Positions 6,460 to 11,539 of a DNA stretch of 12,205 nt are shown piece by piece (position 1 is the first letter of the stretch; every line of letters starts with the position of its first letter). The translations under genes and the position numbers were made by a program. This DNA is from Oscillospiraceae bacterium (lineage in GTDB: Bacteria; Bacillota; Clostridia; Oscillospirales; Ruminococcaceae): contig JAQXNQ010000187.1 in NCBI GenBank assembly GCA_029098085.1, forward strand, positions 1 to 12,205, given 5' to 3'. A model generated the notes under the pieces. It saw only the letters and a program-made list of their open reading frames with translations. It searched no databases and had not been told where the DNA came from.

Positions 6460-6501
6460 CAAAAAGAAAAGACCGGGGAAAAGACAAATGTGTTTCCCCG
6501 G
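6460..6501 (-). terminator. Intrinsic terminator upstream of larC
   Basis: CCGGGGAAA and TTTCCCCGG (6473-6481 with 6493-6501) form a perfect 9-bp stem with an 11-nt loop. On the minus strand it is followed by TCTTTTCTTTTTG. It either ends the small-membrane-protein transcript or, if read through in a regulated way, controls larC, which starts 50 nt downstream. Confidence 0.85.
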
Positions 6502-6654
6502 CTCCTTCCTGCACAAACCACGTAGAAAATGCGCCGCCGAAGCACAGGAAGGACGTCTTTTCGCAGCGCAGAAAAGCCCAGCCGCTCCGGCTGAGAGCAC
6601 TTTCTGCAGCCTTTCGGCCACAGAAAGTGCAGACGGCTCTGTCGGCAGAACCGT
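6473..6654 (-). ncRNA. Candidate structured RNA: six nearly contiguous hairpins between the 106-aa gene and larC
   Basis: Read on the minus strand the hairpins are: 6654-6633 (9 bp with one G-U, loop 4); 6630-6597 (10 bp plus an inner 3 bp); 6593-6579 (6 bp, loop 3); 6576-6557 (6 bp, loop 8); 6553-6503 (9 bp closing a 33-nt loop); and the terminator stem 6501-6473. Linkers between them are only 2, 3, 2, 3 and 1 nt. The G-U pair in the first hairpin works only on the minus strand, which agrees with the T-tail direction. The region has no convincing gene. It could be a 3' UTR-derived small RNA, a leader controlling larC, or a cluster of terminators. I do not recognise a known RNA family. Confidence 0.5.
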
Positions 6655-6666
6655 TTCATCCGTCAG

Positions 6667-6987
6667 CTACTGCGCTTTTTTTGCGAAAAGCGCATGCCTG
6701 ACCGTATGCTTCGGATCCTTGATCAGCAGCACAATCAACCAGATCACCAGACCCAGGGCGACCACCGACAGACCCAGATACAGGTCATTCAGCATATCAA
6801 CCGGCGCCGGTGCGAAATACTCAGCACCCAGCTCGGCGTACTCAAAGATGGCATCCACCAGCCACATCAGGGAGGCGCCCCAAAACATCCAGCAGAGAAG
6901 TCCTGTTTTCAGCTCCCTGGCAGACGCTTTACAGTACCAGATTCCTGTGCAGATGACCGCTGCAAATACCGTTACCAACAGTGTCAC
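6667..6987 (-). CDS. Uncharacterised small membrane protein, 106 aa (pair partner B)
   Basis: Three likely helices at 1-17, 29-50 and 68-90, with a positively charged C-terminal tail (KDPKHTVRHALFAKKAQ), which should be cytoplasmic. Between helices two and three is an acidic stretch ending in a Pro-rich turn (EYAELGAEYFAPAPVDML). The start is a GTG at 6987 with AAAGGAGG 6 nt upstream; no ATG fits better. It begins 12 nt after the stop of the 122-aa gene, and its ribosome site directly follows that stop, so the two are one operon. Similar pairs of small membrane proteins occur in gut Clostridia, but I know of no function. The position upstream of larC suggests, without proof, a role linked to nickel or lactate metabolism. 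Confidence 0.8.
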   Translation of the reverse strand: MTLLVTVFAAVICTGIWYCKASARELKTGLLCWMFWGASLMWLVDAIFEYAELGAEYFAPAPVDMLNDLYLGLSVVALGLVIWLIVLLIKDPKHTVRHALFAKKAQ

Positions 6988-6999
6988 GCCCGTCCTCCT

Positions 7000-7368
7000 T
7001 TATTCGGCCGCAGCCAGGGCTTTTTTCTCCGCGGCAGCCGAAACCGCCACCATACCCAGCCAGACCGCAGTCACCAGAAGTGCCATGCCGACACCTGCCG
7101 TCCCCAGCTCCTGCAGCATCACAGCCGCGTCCTCCGGATTGCCGGCAGCCGTCAGGAAGGGGAACCAGGGGGTCACTTCACCGTGCCAGACATGCTCAAA
7201 GGCCAGCAGAGCAGAACCGCCCCACAGCAGGTTCGACAGCCACTTCAGCTTTCTGGAGAAGGGGATGCTCAAGGACGCAGTCTTCTGCTGTTCTTCCTTA
7301 TTTTTGAGAACATGAGAAGCTGCTGTCGTCACGATTGCTTCCGCTACAGGAACAAGAAAACATGCCAT
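7000..7368 (-). CDS. Uncharacterised small membrane protein, 122 aa (pair partner A)
   Basis: The N-terminus MACFLVPVAEAIVTTAASHVLK is amphipathic or membrane-inserted and is followed by a basic segment (IPFSRKLKWLSN). A helix LLWGGSALLAFEHVWHGEV (47-65) carries Glu56, His57, His60 and Glu62. These could bind a metal or carry protons, which is inference. A final helix spans about 88-112 (GTAGVGMALLVTAVWLGMVAVSAA). The start is the ATG at 7368 with a perfect AGGAGG 8 nt upstream; the frame is open 17 codons further, but without a ribosome site. It is the first gene after the attenuator-type leader and promoter at 7545-7572, so its expression is probably controlled by transcription termination. 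The family is unnamed to me, but the sequence looks conserved rather than random. Confidence 0.82.
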   Translation of the reverse strand: MACFLVPVAEAIVTTAASHVLKNKEEQQKTASLSIPFSRKLKWLSNLLWGGSALLAFEHVWHGEVTPWFPFLTAAGNPEDAAVMLQELGTAGVGMALLVTAVWLGMVAVSAAAEKKALAAAE

Positions 7369-7538
7369 ACAAAATTCCTCCTGAAAATAAAATTGGCAAC
7401 TCCACCGGGCAGAAAACAAAAAAAGGCATACGCGCCTTTCTTCAGAAAAGCCGTATACCTTCAGTGTATACCTGTAATTTTCTATGCCGGGGATCTGCCG
7501 TCAGACGCTTCTGCGTCCGTTTTCAGCTTCCTGCTGAT
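7369..7538 (-). promoter_or_regulatory. Attenuator/riboswitch-like 5' leader of the small-membrane-protein operon
   Basis: A leader of about 170 nt separates the promoter from the first gene. In 5'-3' order on the minus strand it holds hairpin TCAGC-AGGAA-GCTGA, hairpin CGGACGC-AGAA-GCGTCTG, a 30-nt linker, GGTATAC (7472-7466), a second GGTATACG (7459-7452), the terminator stem, a U-tract and the AGGAGG site. Because GTATAC is self-complementary, the first copy can pair with the second (6 bp, loop 7). That removes the 5' arm of the terminator and forms an antiterminator. This is the layout of a riboswitch or protein/peptide-sensing attenuator. I see no T-box motif and no recognisable aptamer of a known class; the ligand is unknown. 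Confidence 0.68.
7418..7459 (-). terminator. Intrinsic terminator inside the leader (attenuator)
   Basis: On the minus strand GGTATACG (7459-7452) pairs with CGTATGCC (7432-7425), and inside it GCTTTT (7451-7446) pairs with AAAGGC (7439-7434). The result is about 14 bp including two wobbles, one bulged G and a 6-nt loop. Seven Ts (7424-7418) follow directly, then GTTTT. The U-G pair at 7457/7427 forms only in the minus-strand RNA. It lies about 40 nt before the ribosome site of the 122-aa gene, so it must be bypassed for expression. Confidence 0.85.
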
Positions 7539-7544
7539 AGGATC

Positions 7545-7572
7545 AGTATACCATACTCCGGCGAAATGTCAA
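7545..7572 (-). promoter_or_regulatory. Strong promoter of the small-membrane-protein operon
   Basis: A perfect -35 TTGACA (7572-7567), a 16-bp spacer and an extended -10 TGgTATACT (-10 hexamer 7550-7545). Transcription should start near 7538. It sits directly behind the stop of the DUF3842 gene, so that gene's transcript would also run through the attenuator. Confidence 0.88.
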
Positions 7573-7580
7573 GTAAAATT

Positions 7581-7994
7581 TCAGCATTTCTCCCTGACCG
7601 CCCGGATTTCCTCCACGACACCGGCCACCAGTCTGCCCACCGACAGATCCGGTACGCCCACAATGATGTTGTCGCAGTGATTGATGGGAATCAGAATCCG
7701 CCGGGCGCGGCTCTGCCCCACGGCAGCAGCCATGGCCGGCGTAATCTCTCCCCACATGGAATCGGCGATGACGATGCCGATGGGACCCACAATCACATCG
7801 GCCCGTCTGCAGCCTACAATCACGGCGTTTTCGCCGGTAGCGGCATGATCGGCGCCGGCCTTCAGCATGGCGGACGTGGCGGCGCTGTTGGTTCCCACGG
7901 CGGTCACCTCCGCTTCGGGAAAGCTCTGCTTCACCGCCGTCACCACCTGCTTTCCCAGTCCGCCCCCCTGGGCGTCAATGATCAGTATCTTCAC
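7581..7994 (-). CDS. DUF3842 family protein, 137 aa
   Basis: A small soluble protein of a family (DUF3842) common in Clostridia and without a proven function. Its start MKILIIDAQGGGLGKQVV has the beta strand plus Gly-rich loop of a Rossmann-like nucleotide fold. Conserved-looking blocks follow: GTNSAATSAMLKAGADHAATGENA (34-57), DVIVGPIGIVIADSMWGEITPAMA (66-89) and ILIPINHCDNIIVGV (100-114). The start is a GTG at 7994, chosen because GAGGTGATCC, a near-complete match to the 16S rRNA 3' end, lies just upstream. It follows the CNNM gene by 22 nt with no terminator, so the two form an operon. A binding role for a nucleotide or small metabolite is inference. The ORF ends 8 nt before the -35 of the next operon. 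Confidence 0.9.
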   Translation of the reverse strand: MKILIIDAQGGGLGKQVVTAVKQSFPEAEVTAVGTNSAATSAMLKAGADHAATGENAVIVGCRRADVIVGPIGIVIADSMWGEITPAMAAAVGQSRARRILIPINHCDNIIVGVPDLSVGRLVAGVVEEIRAVREKC

Positions 7995-8016
7995 AGGATC
8001 ACCTCAGCACTCGCTT

Positions 8017-9357
8017 TTATTCCTTTTCCTCCTGCTCTGCGGCAGGCCCGCTGAGCCGCTGCATCTTCACCTTGTCGATCCGGCGCTCATCCATGGTCAG
8101 CACCGTAAAGCGCCAGCCGCCGTGGACAATCTGGGGATTCTCGTCCTTGTCCGGAATGTGTCCCAGCCGATGGATCAGGAAGCCGCCCAGGGTATCCAGA
8201 TCCTCGTCCTCTTCCTCGGCAAAATCCAGCCCGGTCAGACTGCCCACATCCTCCAGGTCGATGGTGCCCTCCAGAATGTAGGTATCCTCAGCGATCTGCT
8301 GCACCTCTTCCTCCTGCTTGTCGTATTCGTCCTCGATGTCGCCCACGATGGACTCCAGCACATCCTCCATGCTGACCAGTCCGGCGGTGCCGCCGTACTC
8401 ATCCACCACAATGGCCATATGGGCCTTCTGCTTCTTGAACTCGGCAAACAGGGCGCGGCACTTGACCGACTCGGGCACATACATCACCGGCCGGATAAAA
8501 TCGGCCACCTTGAAGTCCTCAGACGAATTGCAGCCCACCAGACAGAGCAGATCCTTCACATAGATCAGCCCCAGGATGTTGTCCATATCCTTTTCATAGA
8601 CCGGGAGACGGGAAAAGCCCTCGTTAATGGCAAGGTACACCACTTCGCTGATCTTCGCATCCTTCTCCACCGCCACGATCTCGGTCCGGTGGGTCATGAC
8701 CTCACCGGCTGTGGTGTCGTCGAACTCAAAGATGTTGTTGATCATTTCCTTCTGGCTCTCTTCGATAAAGCCCATCTCGTTGCCGGCGTCCACCAGCATC
8801 CGGATCTCTTCCTTGGTCACCGACTCATCGGTCTGAACAGGATCTGCGCCGAAAAGCCGCCCCACCAGCCGGGCAACGGCCCGGATCAGCAGACAAAGGG
8901 GAGAGAAAATCCAGTACAGCACCTGCATGGGCCCCGCCGCTGCGTAGCCAAGCCGCTCACAGAACCGGTTGCCCAGCAGCTGCGGCACCTTGACCGCAAA
9001 AGTCACCAGCACCAGCACCGTTGCCAGCACCGTCAGCAGACAGGCCAGCACCGCCGCCCACCGGTCACCCACGGCGGAGAGCAGCCTCTCCTCGTAAACC
9101 TCTGCCTGCCAGATGGCCGCCACGACGGCGGCGCTGACAGCAAGCAGCCAGCCCATGGTCCGCGCATTGTCAATAAAACCGGATGAGCTGTGCAGCAGAC
9201 CGTATAGCCGGCGGGCCCGGGGCTCTCCCCGATCCACCCGCTCCTTCAGGGTCATGTCATTGACGCCCACCATGGCCGAGATGCCTGCAAACACAAACGC
9301 ACATATAACCGCCAGCAGAATCAGAATGGGTAAATACCAACTTCGCCCGTCTTCCAA
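8017..9357 (-). CDS. CNNM/CorC-type transporter (hemolysin family: DUF21, CBS pair, CorC_HlyC), 446 aa
   Basis: Domain order is a DUF21 (CNNM) membrane domain (about 8-175, helices near 10-30, 68-84, 100-122, 146-162), a CBS pair (about 215-340, with VMTHRTEIVAV, SRLPVYEKDMDNILGLIYVKD and VVDEYGGTAGLVSMEDVLESIVGDI), an acidic linker, and a CorC_HlyC domain (355-435, with LGGFLIHRLGHIP). Relatives export or regulate Mg2+ and other divalent cations, with nucleotides sensed by the CBS pair. The usual small/Ser-x-x-Glu motif of DUF21 helix one (FFSASETA type) is replaced by FAGISAMVGVND. The start is a TTG at 9357 with GGAGG 9 nt upstream. ATGs further up (9435, 9534) lie at or before the predicted transcription start, and one overlaps the upstream terminator. 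DUF3842 follows 22 nt downstream. Confidence 0.9.
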   Translation of the reverse strand: MEDGRSWYLPILILLAVICAFVFAGISAMVGVNDMTLKERVDRGEPRARRLYGLLHSSSGFIDNARTMGWLLAVSAAVVAAIWQAEVYEERLLSAVGDRWAAVLACLLTVLATVLVLVTFAVKVPQLLGNRFCERLGYAAAGPMQVLYWIFSPLCLLIRAVARLVGRLFGADPVQTDESVTKEEIRMLVDAGNEMGFIEESQKEMINNIFEFDDTTAGEVMTHRTEIVAVEKDAKISEVVYLAINEGFSRLPVYEKDMDNILGLIYVKDLLCLVGCNSSEDFKVADFIRPVMYVPESVKCRALFAEFKKQKAHMAIVVDEYGGTAGLVSMEDVLESIVGDIEDEYDKQEEEVQQIAEDTYILEGTIDLEDVGSLTGLDFAEEEDEDLDTLGGFLIHRLGHIPDKDENPQIVHGGWRFTVLTMDERRIDKVKMQRLSGPAAEQEEKE

Positions 9358-9438
9358 AGCAAAAAACCTCCATGTTGTGTCGGAAGCCGCCGCAGCCTCA
9401 TGGGGGCAGCTTCTCAGAATATAGACCAATACCATATT

Positions 9439-9467
9439 ATCATACCGGTTTTCCTTATAAAAGTCAA
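9439..9467 (-). promoter_or_regulatory. Promoter of the CNNM-DUF3842 operon
   Basis: TTGACT (9467-9462), a 17-bp spacer and TATGAT (9444-9439), each one mismatch from consensus. Transcription should start near 9432, leaving a leader of about 75 nt before the TTG start at 9357. Its -35 shares the last two bases of the upstream terminator stem. Confidence 0.85.
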
Positions 9468-9505
9468 CCGCCCGCCCCAGCCCCAAAAGGCTGAAGCAGG
9501 CGGTT
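9458..9505 (-). terminator. Terminator of the DUF4349 lipoprotein gene
   Basis: On the minus strand AACCGCCTGCTTCAGCC (9505-9489) pairs over all 17 positions with 9482-9466, using three U-G wobbles and a 6-nt loop. The tail is GACTTTTATAAG, so the U-tract is short and offset. The wobbles exist only on the minus strand. It lies 29 nt after the DUF4349 stop. Confidence 0.82.
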
Positions 9506-9533
9506 TTGGCCGTTTGAAACGGTTCAGGAGCCA

Positions 9534-10568
9534 TTAAGACTGCGGTTCCTTCGGTTCGGGCGGATTTTCGCCCGTTTCCTCGGTCTGGGAACCGGTGTAG
9601 GCCCAGGTTCTGCTCACCGGGGCAGCAGGCGCGGCGGGCGGAGCCGTTTTTTTATGCTTGCGCAGAACATGCCGCACCGGGAAGAAAATGGCGCAGAACA
9701 GCAGGGCCAGCAGAATCAGGACGGGAGAGCAGCCTACCAGCAGCACCAGAAAATCCTGACCGAAATCCGCAAGGCCGCTGAGGGACGCAGAAAACTGCTG
9801 CCGGATCCGGTCCCACAGGGTGCGGGGAACCTCCTGCTGCTCGGTGTATCTGACGACCTCGTCCAGCGAGACATTGACGGTGCTGTACTCCACCAGACTA
9901 TCGTACCGGCGCAGACTGCCGGTCAGGGACTCGATCTCATAGGTGACCTCGGACAGGGCGTTTTCCAGCTCGATCACATCGGTGAGGGTCTCGCTCTTCT
10001 CCATGAGCTCCAGCAGCCGCTCCTCCTGCGTCCGCAGGCTCTTGAGCCGGGTTTCGATGTCGTAATACTGCTCGGTCACGTTTTCGGTGCTGGTGGAATA
10101 GCTGGCCACCGTGCCGATCTGATCGGTGCCCTTTTTGAAGGCCTCCAGCTGATCGACGGGAATCCGCAGGGTGTAGCTGGCATACCGCAGGCCGCTGCCG
10201 TTGATCCGCTCACCGCTGCGGTAGGAATCCTGTATGTAGCCGCCCAGCTCGCTGCAGAGGGATTCCAGCGCCGTGACCGACTGACTGAAATCCAGCGTCT
10301 CGATCTCATAATCCAGATACTGGATGATTTTCTGCTGGGAAACATCCGGGGTCGCGGCCATACCGGTCGCCATGTCGGCTGTATCCATATCCGCCGCCGC
10401 ATTTTCCATGGCAAAGCTCTCGGATTTGCTGTAGGATACGGAACTGGAGACAGCCGTGGTGGCGGAATCCCATCCCCCGTCGTAGGAGGCGCCGCAGCCG
10501 GTCATCAGCAATCCCGCCGCAGCCGACGCGCAGAGCAGCCGCAGGATGCACCGGAAATGATTCTTCAT
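9534..10568 (-). CDS. DUF4349 domain lipoprotein, 344 aa
   Basis: An exported lipoprotein. It has a basic start and hydrophobic stretch, then LMTGC with Cys25 as the probable lipidation site, and a low-complexity Ser/Asp/Met-rich linker to about 75. The DUF4349 domain (about 78-245) shows the family pattern YxIETLDF, SELGGYIQ, SYTLRIPVDQLEAF, then VTEQYYDIETRLKSLRTQEERLLEL and VIELENALSEVTYEIESL; residues 166-222 should form a coiled coil. One transmembrane helix lies near 271-297, followed by a basic stop and a Pro-rich cytoplasmic tail. The protein would therefore be anchored at both ends, with the domain outside the cell. The function is unknown; the family is often thought to act in envelope stress, which is not shown here. 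The start is the ATG with AAAGGA 9 nt upstream; an ATG three codons earlier abuts that site. Confidence 0.9.
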   Translation of the reverse strand: MKNHFRCILRLLCASAAAGLLMTGCGASYDGGWDSATTAVSSSVSYSKSESFAMENAAADMDTADMATGMAATPDVSQQKIIQYLDYEIETLDFSQSVTALESLCSELGGYIQDSYRSGERINGSGLRYASYTLRIPVDQLEAFKKGTDQIGTVASYSTSTENVTEQYYDIETRLKSLRTQEERLLELMEKSETLTDVIELENALSEVTYEIESLTGSLRRYDSLVEYSTVNVSLDEVVRYTEQQEVPRTLWDRIRQQFSASLSGLADFGQDFLVLLVGCSPVLILLALLFCAIFFPVRHVLRKHKKTAPPAAPAAPVSRTWAYTGSQTEETGENPPEPKEPQS

Positions 10569-10618
10569 GCCATTCATTCCTTTCGTCGCGTTTTCCGCCG
10601 TTTCGTCTCCGGCGGTCT

Positions 10619-10655
10619 TCACTTATAATAGTCAGCGAAAGGGGGAAAAGTTGCA
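10619..10655 (-). promoter_or_regulatory. Possible promoter of the DUF4349 gene
   Basis: TATTAT (10630-10625 on the minus strand) is a fair -10 placed about 57 nt before the start codon. The -35 region (CAACTT at 17-bp spacing) is weak. It lies in the 138-nt gap between the two genes, so a promoter is expected here, but the exact boxes are uncertain. Confidence 0.35.
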
Positions 10656-10673
10656 GCCGTCCGTCCATTTCTG

Positions 10674-10701
10674 AAAAAATATTTTTACCCTGCGGAGCGG
10701 G
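10674..10701 (-). terminator. Weak terminator candidate after the oxidoreductase gene
   Basis: On the minus strand CCCGC-TCC-GCaGGG makes a short bulged stem (10701-10688), followed by TAAAAATATTTTTT. The T-run is about 8 nt away from the stem, so efficiency is doubtful. The AAAAATATTTTT stretch is itself a palindrome. Confidence 0.35.
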
Positions 10702-10706
10702 CGACC

Positions 10707-11534
10707 TTATACCTCCACCCAGCTGCCCGGCTGAACCAGGGCCTTCAGACCGGCTTCCCGCACGGCCATGATGCGCACCGTCTCCTCCGCTGAAACAGGC
10801 GGTAGTCCAGTGCGGAAGAATTCCACCAGAGCCAGAATAAACCGGTGGAAAAAGTCCGACTTTACCTCAATCAGGCGGCTCTCCTCCCGATACTGCAGAT
10901 TGGACATAAAGGGAGAGCCGTGGCTATAGCCGGTGACCGATCCGCAGCGCCCGTCGGCAAACTCCACCGAAAGCTGGTACCAGCCCTCCGCCTTCATGGC
11001 CATCACCCGTCTGGCCGGAGCTCCCATCAGCATCATCAGCGGCTCCAGCTGATGAATGGAATAGGTTTCAAAGTCATTGGGACCCCAGAAGGCCGCCGCC
11101 AGCAGCTCCCGGCCAGCGTCCCGGTACTCGTCGGCAAACCGCAGGGCCGAGGTGGACCAGCAGGGGGTGCCCGACTGACTGGCAATGGCAAAAATCCGCT
11201 CGGCACAGGCTTTATCCGGTGCAAAGGTTTTGTCCACATAGCAGGGCTTGCCGGAGCGCAGGGGCAGCTGACAAAGCTCCTCGTGCAGCTCGCAGTTGTC
11301 CGGAGACAGAACAATCAGTCCGTCGCTCTTTTCGATGAGTTCCTCCATCGTTTCACAGCGGATCACGCCGTACTGGCTGCACCACTCCGCCGTGGTCAGG
11401 CCGCCCCGGGGACTGTCCGTCCTGGCCCAGGCAAACGCCACCTCCAGCTCCCCGCCGGAGGCCTCCCGGATCCACTGAGGGTAGTTGTTGGCGTGCCATT
11501 CGTCCAGATAGTAATCAATGAATCCCAGTTTCAT
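10707..11534 (-). CDS. Gfo/Idh/MocA-like oxidoreductase, atypical N-terminus, 275 aa
   Basis: The overall pattern is that of the Gfo/Idh/MocA family. A start of beta-strand type (MKLGFIDYY) leads to a segment ETMEELIEKSDGLIVLSPDNCELHEEL (61-87), then GKPCYVDKTFAPDKACAERIF (95-115). There Lys102 in VDKTFA occupies the place of the catalytic Lys of the usual EKP motif. His161 in SIHQLEPL is a likely second active-site residue. The classical GxGxxG dinucleotide loop is missing; instead the protein reads FIDYYLDEWHANNYPQWI. At 275 aa it is shorter than the usual 330-400. The substrate is unknown, probably a sugar or cyclitol if the enzyme is active. The start is the ATG with AAGGAG 8 nt upstream, inside the end of the glycohydrolase gene and 5 nt after its TGA, which implies translational coupling. 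Confidence 0.8.
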   Translation of the reverse strand: MKLGFIDYYLDEWHANNYPQWIREASGGELEVAFAWARTDSPRGGLTTAEWCSQYGVIRCETMEELIEKSDGLIVLSPDNCELHEELCQLPLRSGKPCYVDKTFAPDKACAERIFAIASQSGTPCWSTSALRFADEYRDAGRELLAAAFWGPNDFETYSIHQLEPLMMLMGAPARRVMAMKAEGWYQLSVEFADGRCGSVTGYSHGSPFMSNLQYREESRLIEVKSDFFHRFILALVEFFRTGLPPVSAEETVRIMAVREAGLKALVQPGSWVEV

Positions 11535-11539
11535 CCTCG

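Noticed and set aside
5538..6701. Long open frame on the + strand opposite larC
   Set aside because: It is antisense to a clearly recognised LarC, its sequence is low in hydrophobic structure and rich in Arg/His/Pro/Gln, and it has no ribosome site. GC-rich genes often leave the opposite strand open.
7369..7538. T-box or a common riboswitch (TPP, SAM, cobalamin, c-di-GMP, fluoride, guanidine, preQ1)
   Set aside because: I looked for their hallmark motifs by eye and found none. This is not a substitute for a covariance search, so the class remains open.
9358..9534. Extended N-terminus of the CNNM protein from ATG at 9534 or 9435
   Set aside because: The region holds the upstream terminator and the promoter -35/-10; the predicted transcript starts near 9432.
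9654..10628. 324-codon open frame on the + strand opposite the DUF4349 gene
   Set aside because: It mirrors a well-supported lipoprotein gene, has Gln/Gly-rich low-complexity composition and no recognisable domain.
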